From the NCBI RefSeq assembly GCF_032854445.1, contig NC_088299.1, positions 8,451,608 to 8,482,607 of the forward strand: a stretch of 31,000 bases of DNA, read 5' to 3'. Below, piece by piece: positions 11,101 through 23,500 of this stretch. The notes under the pieces are model-generated. The model was not told the DNA's origin and made no database searches. It worked only from the letters and a program-made list of their open reading frames with translations. A program made the translations under genes and the position numbers. The stretch is from Liolophura sinensis (lineage: Eukaryota; Mollusca; Polyplacophora; Chitonida; Chitonidae). Position 1 is the stretch's first letter; every line of letters starts with the position of its first letter.

Positions 11101-14100
11101 AAAAGAAGTTTCACCAGTGATGAAATAAGGATTAATGTGTGCTTGGCTTTACCATTGCTGGGGTGCAGAGGTCATGTGATTCATCTTCCCCACCCTCACA
11201 GTCCTGCTGTCCATCACATAACACCGTGTCCCACAGGTGTGCTGTCATGTTACGATCTTTGGGCGTGCATCGAAATAAAGCTGATGCCCTTCCTTTGATG
11301 CGATAACAAACATCTGAAATCACAAGGTGAATGTCTGAAGTCACAAATTAGCACGTATGAATGCTATAAAAAACACATGTCTGAAATCACAAATCACACT
11401 TCTGAAATCACAAATCACACTTCTGAAATCACAAAACACTCTTCTGAAACCACAAAACACACTCCTGATATCACAAAGTACACTTATGAAATTACAAAAT
11501 ATATATACACACAGTGTAGGCCAGTGTAAACCTCAATGTCTTATCTGACATTCTTTGTTTTTCAAAAGAAACCTGGCAAAGAAAGCAATTTTCCCCAAAA
11601 ATCTGTAAATCTAATATTTGGATGTGGCTGACATATAGTATAGTACATGTATCTAATAACGCTTAAGGCATCGCCCAAAAACCAATCTGTGAACACTAAA
11701 ACCATAGGCCTATACTCCAACAACACAGTACAGACACCTATACAGTACAAACAACAGGGCTGTAATGCTAACTACCAGTCCAACGCCGCTTTTATAACAC
11801 TGGGATAGGCAGTACCGAAATAACTGTTTCACAGCTCACACTATAGTCTCCAACTCATGCATGTCATATACGTCATGGATAAACAGTGTTCCTACTGTAC
11901 AAGTCGAACAAATGTATATTTAACTCCAATAATCAAGGTTAATGTATGACACTGTGTCACCAAAACCCTGATTGTAAGAATGCATTAGAGTATTACAGTA
12001 TTCCTACACCTATCAAAACAGATTAGCCTATGTTCTACATGTGTTCTGTACATACGCCGACAAAAAGTGAGGCAGACTGATCAGGGAATACCCACATTCC
12101 AGAGCCATCGCTTATTGACTCCCAGTATAGTCAAGACGAATATGAACAAATATATACATATATTCATTTAACTCTGACAAACGGCGTTAACAAATACTGT
12201 CTCCGACCCTGAAGATAATGATTGTATCTTAATATGAAAAATTGCACCCTTTGATGTCTGGCCAGAAGGAAAACCTTCTGAACAAATGTTGAAAATTGGG
12301 AGCAAAATCTATGGTTGCACGCTTTCATGTTTGTAATGTTGAGATCGGTACAGTCTAAGCTAATTGAAAGTACGTGTTTTTTTTCCCCTGTGGTGTGGAG
12401 TATAGCATTGAAGAGCTATTGAATTTTTTTCATTGAAGTATTTTTTCTAATGTGACGAAAAGAAATTGAGTTCCAGGACATACTTCATTATGTTGTGAGG
12501 AGATGTTAGGGTGGTCAATATACTGCATACATGACTCTTCACAGGACATGCCGAGTTTTCTGCCTTCGCTTTACATCTCTGCCACCACTTGCAAAATTTG
12601 TGCACAAATCTCGAACACTTAAGCAGCACACGCGCTATTATAAAGGAGTTGTGAGTACATTATACAATGCATCTTTACCGGATTCTGAAATGGTGTACAT
12701 GATTGATTGTCTGTCTCAGTTTTGGGTCCTTTTAAGCTAATAAACCAGAATGCCCCATTACACTTTTATACATGTATCACTCCATTCTGACAAAACCTAG
12801 CTATAATATATGAAGTGTCTGACTTTAAAAATGAAGATACTGTTCATGGGACCTTGTTGACAATAATCTCTTGATGAAGATGGGGCCATTCGTTGAAGAT
12901 GAGGGCCATTCGTTGAAGATGGGGCCATTTGATCAAGATGGGGCCATTTGATCAAGATGGGGCAATTTGGAAGTACAATCTTCACTAAAAAATCACTTCT
13001 CATCTGCCAAAATAGTGTGCATAATCTGTCCGTCATATGTGGGAAAGTTCATCACTATTATGCCAGAGGTCAGTTTACTAAGGATTCCTCCATGGACTCG
13101 TAAAATTGAGACTGCCCCGATAGCACAGTTGGTAGGGCGTCCGCTTTGGGAGGCGGTAGATCCAGGGTCAATCCTGGGTCCAGTCACACCTAAGACCTTA
13201 AAATATGTCCCTTTCCCCCTTGTAAAATTGACCTACATGGTTTAAGAGAAAAATTTTTGAGTATGTTGTTAAACACTAATCAGAAAAATAACTGCATATC
13301 CAAGCCTTTTCAATTCAAAGCTTTGTATTTCACTACATTCATGTCATTGCAAGTTTAAATATTATGCTATTATGGGTGGGGGTCATATTTCAGAATGAAC
13401 AAAGTGGTGTTGAGGGAAGGGGGCATATTTCAGAAAGAACTACTCTATATGTAAGTGGTGTTACAGGAAGGGGACATATTTCAGAATAAACTACTCTACA
13501 TGTAAGTGGTGTAGGGGAAAGGGGACATATTTCAAAATGAACTACTCTACATGTAAGTGGTGTTACAGGAAGGGGACATATTTCAAAATGAACTACTCTA
13601 CATGTAAATGGTGTGACAGGAAGGGGATATATTACAGAATGAACTACTCTACATATAAGTGGTGTTACGGGAAGGGGACATATTTCAGAATGAACTACTC
13701 TACATGTATGTGGTGTTACAGGAAGGGGACATATTTCAGAATGAACTACTCTACATGTAAGTGGTGTGGGAGGAAGGGGATATATTTCAGAATGAACTAC
13801 TCTACATGTAAGTGGTGTTGGGGAAAGGGGACATATTTCAGAATGAACTACTCTACATGTAAGTGGTGTTACAGGAAGGGGATATATTTCAGAATGAACT
13901 ACTCTGCATGTAAGCAGTGTTACAGGAAGGGGACATATTTCAGAATGAACTACTCTGCATGTAAGCAGTGTTACAGGAAGGGGACATAATGTCCTAGGGG
14001 GAAATGCCCAATTGGGGGAAAATGTCCTGGGGCCAATTCTACAAAGTCATGTTTGACTTAAGTCAAAATTAAAAACCTTGTCATAATGCTCAAGTTTTTC

Positions 14101-17100
14101 TGTTAGTGGAAGTGGGAAGTTGAGGATCTCCACAAGGGCTTTGTGATAGTAAATCAGTGACTGACATAAAAACTTACATTCCTCAGATCTTCACAAGGGC
14201 TTCGTGACAGGAAACGGAAATACCCAAAAGCGCTAGGTGTCAATAAAACAGTGTCTGACCATTTATATGTTTTGAATGGGCTCTGCGTAAATAACTTCTT
14301 ACAGGTTCTGACCGATTTCTAAGATAACCATGTCTTAAGATTGAGTTCCCAACGCAATTGTGCTGTGCGCGCAAGATTGAGTTCGTTTACCAAGTGACTT
14401 CATCATCTCTTCTTGACAGAGAGCCCATTTTATGATAGAGTCTGCGGAGTTTTGCCTCGACGTCTGTGGATTATTGATCGATATGAATGAGTAATGGTGG
14501 CGAGTGAAAATGCCAGCCGAGCTAATACCCACCAGTCCAGAACTCATCACTGCAAGGCTGGTTTTTATTCATAGCACTGATGATGTATTTTTTTTTTTTT
14601 CCTTTTTTTTTTGGTGGAAGAGAAAAATGAATCTTGTATAGGTTCAAGAATGTGGAATTTGGATGTATGATAGGTGAAAACGTTCATATTTATAGAGGCA
14701 TATTTATACGTATGCGTGGGAAGGTCTGACAGCAACCTGCAGATGGTCGTGGATTTCACCCAGGCTCTGTCTGCTTTACTCCCACTATAATGCTGGCCAT
14801 CGTCGTATAAGTGAAATATTCTTGAGTACGGCGTAAAACACCAATCAAATAATAAATAATTGAATTATATGTATGAAGAAGAAAATATGACTATTGTTTG
14901 AGTTTAGGGCTGTTGATCATGTCTTGCAAGCACAACTTTTTCTGGACCTTACTGTTTTTTTTCCTTTTTGGACTGCTGTAAATGAGTTTGGGAAGGCTAT
15001 TTGTTTCATTTTACGTTTGTTCATACTCAAATTCTCGGAATCATATAGAATAAGCTGGAGAAAGTCCAAACATGTTCCAAATGTTTTGCACATGTGCCAA
15101 GAAAAGAAAAAGTGAATGATGTTTATTAACAATGCTATTTCTGTTAATAGATATTCTTGTTAACTTAATTAATTTACCACAGATGATTAAATTTCTAGAA
15201 ATGTCGACCACAGACAGATCACAGAGCATAATGTGACAAAAAAGTTAGAATTAAATGTGATGTGGCATTTGACGTAAATTGTTCATCTAGTGGCTTGTCT
15301 GAAGGTGAAAAACTCAGCCAATACGTTTTTTTCCCAAGAAAAAAAATGCAGGCAGCCAGTGTTAATAGAAGTCAAGGAATTCAGGCATCCGTGGGTTATG
15401 TGCCATTAACTGAGGTTGCATAAACATGTCAGAATTTGAAATTCAATTCTGGTAATTCATTTCTCCTGTCCGTACGTGTTACCTGTTTTTTTCCTGCTCA
15501 CTCAGTGTGACATTGATTTTGTCTCTATATATAAAAGCTATAGCGCTTGTTCTCTAACAGGTTGGACTTACTATTGCAGGGAACCTGTGGATGGTTGTGG
15601 ATTGCCCGGTTTTCTCACACTATAAAGCTGGCCACCATTGTCTAAATGAAACATCCTTCAGTAGGGTGTAAAATCAGATAAAAAAATAAATACTATTGCA
15701 GGGAAAACTGACAAATTTAGTGCTCATGTTGAATAAATAGTTTTCATATGATAGTGTTGAGTATTCTAGTAAAACACTTTATTTGTTGTAAATGTATGCA
15801 TGTTGTAAATGTCAACCTGCTGTGCAGGGAAGTATGGCCGCATTATTCATTTGTGTATATGTGTGGTCATGAAATATGATTTACTTGCAAAAAAATAAAT
15901 AAATAAATGCACAACTGTGCAGTCAGTGTTTGTTAAAAACAATGGCTGTCACTTGTACAACGAATGTTCTTTTTCCAACAAAAATAATTATGATAAGCTT
16001 GTTGTGTTCTGCTTCTTTATCTGAGGGGGGCCTCCGTGGCGGAGGGGTTTAGCATGCTGTTGTATAAGTACATGAGTACAGCGTAACACACCAGTCAGAT
16101 AAATAAATAAATAAATATTATAACTATTTCAGTTGCACAAAGAATGTCCTTCTTCCAACAACAACACAAATCAGTGGAGCAAAAGTAATTGTACGTTCTC
16201 CTTCTTTATCACAACATACTTCTTTTCACAATATGGCTGCAGTATCACAACAATAGTGTTAAGCCATAATTATTTATTCACGACAGAAACCTGGCCCTGG
16301 GCAGGAAATTTTATAGGTTCCCTCGATCGCTGCAATTAATTGTAAGGCCTTGATGATGCTAAACAGACAACGATGCTTTTGTGGCTGTTTGCACAGCCTC
16401 TAATTCGCTGAACGCTAGTCTCTGCCAATACGGAGCGCATATCTCTACGTCATGTGGGGAAGTTTTTCAGTAACTCGCCATAGGCGGGTGGTTTACATGG
16501 GGCACTCTTTTTTTTTTTTCTACCTGTAAACCTCACAGCCATTGTATAAGTAAGAAATATGGCGTTATTCAGCAAGAATGAAATACATAAATCATTTACA
16601 AAAGAAGTCAACTTCAGATTTCCACGGTAACTAGCTGTTATCACAAATAAAGTGTTCTGCCTGGTTCATTGAGATAAATAATTACTTTTGTCAGAAGACC
16701 TTGAGGAGTTTTGGCAGAGGTTATTTTATCTGTTTATTTAAATTCCCTGGCCCTGTAATATACATGTCAAATATCTGTTTGCTATTTCCAGAACTGTGGA
16801 GAGGTTTGTAATGGTTTCATGTGAGTGGATTGTTTCATTTAGCTTTTGGCATATTTCCTCTTCAACTTCACACATGTTTGGGCTCTAAACATAGAATAAC
16901 TAATATAATTTACATTGGGTAGAGCAAGTATTATCTGGTAGACCAGAGTTAATGTGATCATAAGTGGTCTCTAATCACTTGTGATCGCATTTATTCCTTT
17001 CATGGAATTTTCAGACGTGGAATTTATATTGCAGTGCATCTGTTCTTTCACAGAATTTTTTTTGGCTCTTTGAGGAAGATTATTTGTAAATTTTTCTTGT

Positions 17101-17524
17101 GAATGCATCTCTGTGTTAGTTTTTGACAAATTTTCTTTAATCATTACAGTTGTTTTCCAAACTACACTTAAATTTGCACGGTAAAACTGCACAGGGCTAT
17201 ATCAGTTATTTTGTAAAGAGAATGAAAGTGCTAAAATTTAGATTTAAACTTTGCAGTCTTCAAATAGGCTAGAAGCAGTGAGAGGTTAGAGCAAGAAAAT
17301 ATGACTGGTTGACCCAGTATCAGTATAATGTGACTGGGTGAGGATTTATGTCTGGTGTCTTCGGCGTGATACTTCAGTGGCGGCTGCACTTTGGCGGCAT
17401 GGATTCGCCCTAGAAGACACAGTATATGCACACGCACCTAATGACTCTTCATCATCATATGACTGAAAAATTGTTAAGTATGATATTGAACCCCAAGCAT
17501 TCATTCAAATAGGTTAGACATTAG

Positions 17525-17566
<42 letters not shown>

Positions 17567-20500
17567 TTAAAACTTGGACTACATCAGTTTTTCTGGAAAG
17601 AGCTGAAAGTGCTAAAATTTAAGCGTTGTAAATCTGGACATAGGCTAGACATATATATACAAATGCTTGAACAGTCGATAAATTCAAGCTGGAAATTCCT
17701 TGCATGTCGTTGCCCAAACACCTCAAAGTCTTGTCACTTTAAAATGCTAACGGCTGTATTAAAAGTGGCTTAATGGAGGAAATTACTTCCTTTCTCTGTC
17801 TCAAGCTCGTAGTCATTTTCTCGTCATTTCTAGTCATCTGTCTTAATTTGTCTGTCTAGGCTAGATTACTTTGGCTTCAACCAATCCCAAAAGGAAGTCC
17901 CTTGTCACATACGATGACAGATTTGAGGCCTGTTATGGAGACTTGACTAATCCAACCTGTAACAATCATAAGATGTGTCATTTGCAGTTTCCGTCATTTG
18001 TATTTTAATGGAGGGATTTCATCAGTTTATGTGAAAATGCTGTTTCGGCACTTTCGAAGTGATTAGCAGAGAGTGTTAGAGGTTAACTTTACATTTTTAT
18101 AAAAGCTTGTTGTTAAATATTTTTTCACTTTTGTCATTCCTATTGAACTGTTGCTTTCAGCATTTATTTCTTGTGTTAGGCTAATTCATCATTTTAGTAC
18201 GCAGAACTATGATGTCAGATTTTTTTGTTTGGATTAGGTAAATAGAATTTATCTTCTTTAACTTATTTTGACTATAATGAGGATGACATTTTTATGACAT
18301 AGGATTTCTTGGAACTGTTTTCATTATATGCTTAGGTTCTGAGTCAGTATTGTTATTTATTGCCAGGGCAGGTTATTAAATCTGAAAATAAAGATGATTT
18401 ATCATTTATTTATTTATTTATTTGATTTAGTGTTTTACGCCGTACTCAAGAATATTTCACTTATACGATGGCGGTCAACATTATGGTGGATGGAAACCGG
18501 AAACCCACGACCATCCACAGGTTGCTGACAGACCTTTCAACGTATGGCCGGAGAGGAAGCCAGCATGAGCTGGACTTGAACTCACAGCAACCGCATTGGT
18601 GAGAGACTCCTGGGTCATTACGCTGCGCTAGCACGCTAACCAAATGAGCTATGGAGGCCCCCATGATTTATCATAATCGTCCTGTCAATTTCATGTACGT
18701 GAATTGAACTGAATGTTAACGTTCGGGTCAAATGCAACAGCCCGGGGATGTGTAAAAAGAGATTAGTGCGTACTGATGTACCCAGTTATTTTTGGAGCCA
18801 GATTGATCGTGGGAGAAAAGTGCTTGTATCAAGGTTTTTGTCAGCTGTGTATTATTAGACTATAAATCTCAATACTTTGCTACGTAGCGTGGAATTGACA
18901 ATCAACTTACATTTGCCCATCTTGCAATTAACAGTAATCTCTACTTGTAGGAAACTGCTAGCGCAGCACAGTGACCACCATTGCGGTCACTCTGAGTGTG
19001 TCCAGCTCAGGCTGGTTTTCCTTTCCTGCAGTCATTACGTAGGAAGCTCCACCAGTGGATGATCAAGGGTTTCCCCCTATTCTTCTCTGTTTCTTCCCAC
19101 CATAATGCTGGCCGTCAGCATATAAGTGAAATAGATTGACAGACAACCCCTATACTATTTTCAGGGAACCAGCAGATGGCCCAATCAAATTCTTTCTTGT
19201 TTGTGTTTGGCAACTGATACCAGCTCATTCACAATTTCTTTCTGTTTTGAAACTCATTTTGATATGGTCAAAAGTGTGTGTTCAGAGGAATGAGGAGACG
19301 GGAGTAGGCGAGACTTCTGATTCAACTTCCCAAGTACCCTAATCCTGGACGCATTTTAAATGTGGGGTATAATTTTAGGTGCAGTTGGAAAAAAAAAACT
19401 AAAAAAAAAAAAACAAGATTTTGAAGAAAATGTTTTGTTTAGGTATTTTTGAGGCACATTTGAGGATTACAGAAATTACAAAACAACCTTTCCAGATCAG
19501 GTACTATATTCCTTTAATATCCCATAACATCCACTATGTCTGTGATCAAATTTGTTGAAAAATTTAGGGTACTTGCACATATTTTATCTAATTCTGGACG
19601 CTAAACTACATTGATACTGTTTCAATACTTCACAAAAAGTTGAATTCTTCAACCTTTGCACACGTTAGCAAGGTGTGTGTTCAAGCATATTCTGAAGGAA
19701 TTATTCCATGTTGATCAGCTGAAAAAATGTTGTTTTTTGTGAGCCTCAGATGCTGACCAACCCAGTCAATGTAGTTTTGTCTCTAATATCAAATTAAAAA
19801 TGTGCATAAATTCCGCTGAAATTTGCTCTTTCATATGTGAAAAAGAATTAGGGTATTGTCTTTTACAGACGCTTGTGATAACGTGAAAAAAAAAAACTCT
19901 TTTGTGTCTCGAAATCCTTGCGCAATTAATTCTTTTTTTCTTTCTGAGGTGTGTCCTGTGTGTAGAGGAAAAAATAACTTAGGTTAATAGGGAAAGGATA
20001 TTCTGGCTAATAAAAGGAAGAAAGGATTTTCAAAGTAGCTGACATTGAGAGAAAAATTTAAAAAACCACTTCTACCAAAAGCCCATCACAAAAGCTTGTG
20101 AGTAGGGCCCAGTGGTTGTTATGATTCAGGCCCTGAGTTTCCTCTAGTCATAAAACCATAGTATAGCTGAAAATTTCTTGACCAACTGAAAACAGTAATC
20201 AAATCAAAAAAGTATTTTGGAAGGTCAGTTGGGTGAGTGAGTGAGTGAGTGCTTGGGGTTTAACGTCGTACTTAACAATTTTTCACTCATATGACAACGA
20301 AGGAATCCTTAGAGTGCATGCAATGTGCCTCCTTGTTGCAGGATGGATTTCCACTGCTCTTTTATCTTCACTGAGACAACTTACAGAAGGCAAGTAAGGT
20401 GCCCCACCCGAGCCATTATACTGATATGTTTCAACCAGTAGTTGCACTATCCCCTTCAGGCTGAACGCCAAGTGAGGAAGTTATAACTTCCTCTTTTAAG

Positions 20501-23500
20501 GTGATAGGTGTGACTCGACCAAGGATTGACCCTGGATGGTCATTTGGGAGATGCTCAACAAATTTATTTTGAATTATATAGCCTCTGTAAGAAATACTGT
20601 GTCAAAGATGTCCTTAATGATAATAGTGTTGGTAACATACCCTTCCTCTCATCTGTGCCGTCTGGACAGTGTGAAAACTCATCACAGAGATACCAGAGGT
20701 GTTTTCCCCAATCAAGACTGTATCGTGGAAGGACAGGATTGATACAGGAGCCATCTTCACACATAAAACACGGCTCAGTTTCTGATGATGTCTGCCTTTG
20801 TTGGAATCCCAAGTCTGAAAAAAGGAACAAAGAGGAATGAATTGACGATAAATTAACAAGCATCAGGTTTATATCAGCTATTAGGGTCGCACGTGATTTG
20901 GCTTGGTGCCAAGAGCGGAACCACCCACGCCTCTTGGAGACTTGTACGACTGCAGACGATTGGATTTCTTTGCGTTTGTCTGACCCTATAAAATCTGGCG
21001 GCAAAGTCTCTGTAGAATTGGCTGTCCAGAATCCCTGTATTAAAACGACATTATAAGGGTTCATCAGAGATCTAAGCCAGGCTGGGACAGAGTTGGGGGG
21101 ACCTGTGTTTACATTAGCAGGAGTTCCCCAACAGATTGGGTTGGTCGACCATTTTCAAGATGTGAGGACTCAGGCGCCAGAGTTCTAAAGAGCATTAAAG
21201 AATTTATTGACTTTGTGGAAGTGACGTCACAGGGAAGGGATTTTAAAGGACTGTGGCAATCGATCAACAAACAACATTTGATCCAGAGTAAAGTAGAATT
21301 CCAGGAAATTTAGGGTTTGATGTTGGTGTGACAAGTCACTGTCTTCTTATATAATTTAGTGGAGTACCCTGAATCTACAACCTTTTCAACTGCCACTGCC
21401 ACCATTATTTCGAAACATTCTGAGAGATTTTTGGGTTGTAGAGTAAAAAAATCGCATAGTTTTATGAATTTTGCATCTTCAGTGAGAAAAACAGATCCAT
21501 CTTAACATCATTTTCGTCTTAATTGTATGCAGAAAATCCTTTAAGGAAAGTGCTTTATAGGTCTACAGTATTGAAGATTTACAGTAAGCAACTCAGATTT
21601 GACTCTACTCTTGAAAACTGTTTTGTAGCATTAATTGATGTTCTCAAATGTCGGCCATCCTTGTAAATTTGCCGATATGTAAATATATCCCGTTGATACT
21701 GTGTCCTCAGTGGTCAAAAAGTTATTAATCCAAGGATTTTAGTGATTCCCTGGGTTAAATACTATAATTTGCCTCACAATTAATATCTGGTCCTTGCCTA
21801 CAATACATAGCAGTGAGAAAGAAAAAGGAATAAGGTTAGGGTGGGGGTGGGGTGGGGTACTAAATTACTGAGGTAATGGACATTCTCACTTGATATGGGC
21901 AATCCCATTATATCATTCTGATTTTAAGCAAAAGTTTGTGCCAATAGCGTGCTATGTCAACAACACTCACACTGAGGAGTAATACATGTGATCGAAGTCT
22001 AAAGATAGAATTGTTTATTGACTGGCAGCCTGGAATAGACCTATGCATGAGGTTGTTAAATAAGATGGGAGTTGTCACCTTGCATTATAAAATGAGTGTG
22101 AATATTTGTGAGTGTATTACCAGCGGCATGCTCCTGTGGCTAAGCCAACTGTCAGTGCTGGTTTTACCAGTGTATTTAGCACTCCATCGGTGGCATGTTA
22201 GCTCGTACCCAACACATCTGTAGATCATTAGGACCATGTCATCTTTACACATCACAGAGGAGGTAGCTTTTCTGGCATTGTACATGTTCTGTTATGAAGT
22301 CCCACATTCGCCTTACCCGAAAAGTAAAGCTGTTTGCTGAAATATTGGCATGTCCCCCTTACCCCTCTTACATACCCTTGCATACCACTTTCTTTGGTGT
22401 ATTCTCCACCCATCCTCTAAATGTATCCCCCTCCCACCCTCTAGATGTATCCACCACCCACCCTCATTCACGTTACCACAACCATGCTTTTAATGTATCC
22501 TGACCTACCCTCCCTCCCACTTGGATGTGTCCTCCCCCAACCTTCCCACCCACTCCGATGTATCCTCCACCTACCCTGCTCCCACTTGGATGTGTCCTCC
22601 AACAACCCTCTCCTCTTTAATGTATTAGCCCAAATACCCACCCACCTTCTTTGATGTATCACCCCCCCCCCACCCTCTTTGATGTATCCCTGCCCTCTTT
22701 GATGTATCCCCCAGCTTCTTTAATGTATTATGCAGCCTCTTTGATGTTTCCCCACCCTCTTTGATGTATCCCCACCCTCTTTGATGTATCCCCAGCCTAT
22801 TTGATGTATCCCCCAGCCTCTTTGATGTATCCCCAGCCTCTTTGATGTATCCCACCCCCTTTGATGTATCCCCACCCTCTTTGATGTATCCTCACCCTCA
22901 CTGATGTATCCCCTAGCCTTTTCAATACATTTCTCCAGCCTCTGATGTATCCCCCTCCCGAGCCTCTTTGATGTATCCCCCCTCCCGAGCCTCTTTGATG
23001 TATCCCCCCTCCCTCAGCCTCTTTGATGTATCCCCCCTCCCGAGCCTCTTTGATGTATCCCCCCTCCCCCAGCCTCTTTGATGTATCCCCCCTCCCCCAG
23101 CCTCTGATGTATCCCCCCTCCCCCAGTCTCTTTGATGTATCCCCCCTCCCCGAGTCTCTTTGATGTATCCCCACCCTCTTTGATGTATCCCCACCCTCTT
23201 TCATGTATTCCCCAGCCTCTTTAATGTATTTTGCAGCCTCTTTGATGTTTCCCCACCCTCTTTGATGTTTCCCCAGCCTCTTTGATGTATCCCCAGCCTC
23301 TTTGATATATCCCCCAGCCTCTTTGATATATCCCCCAGCCTCTTTGATGTATCCCACCCCTTTGATGTATCCCACCCCTTTAATGTATCCCCACCCTCTT
23401 TGATGTATCCTCACCCTCATTGATGTATCTCCTAACCTTTTCAATATATCTCTCCAGCCTCTTTGATGTATCCCCCAGCCTCTGATGTATCCCCCCTCCC

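Noticed and set aside
13112-13190. Functional tRNA gene (Pro-like anticodon arm)
   Set aside because: Acceptor stem cannot be closed, the anticodon loop has eight bases, and the sequence runs into a SINE body with an A-rich tail.
13537-13989. 150-codon plus-strand open frame with Cys-rich repeats as a real gene
   Set aside because: It is explained by a 51-bp tandem array with a unit divisible by three; no promoter, splice-linked exons or selection pattern is visible.
20815-21064. LDLa2 exon extended upstream along its open frame
   Set aside because: A good pyrimidine-rich acceptor at 20815 gives the phase that fits the previous exon, and the upstream part has no domain features.
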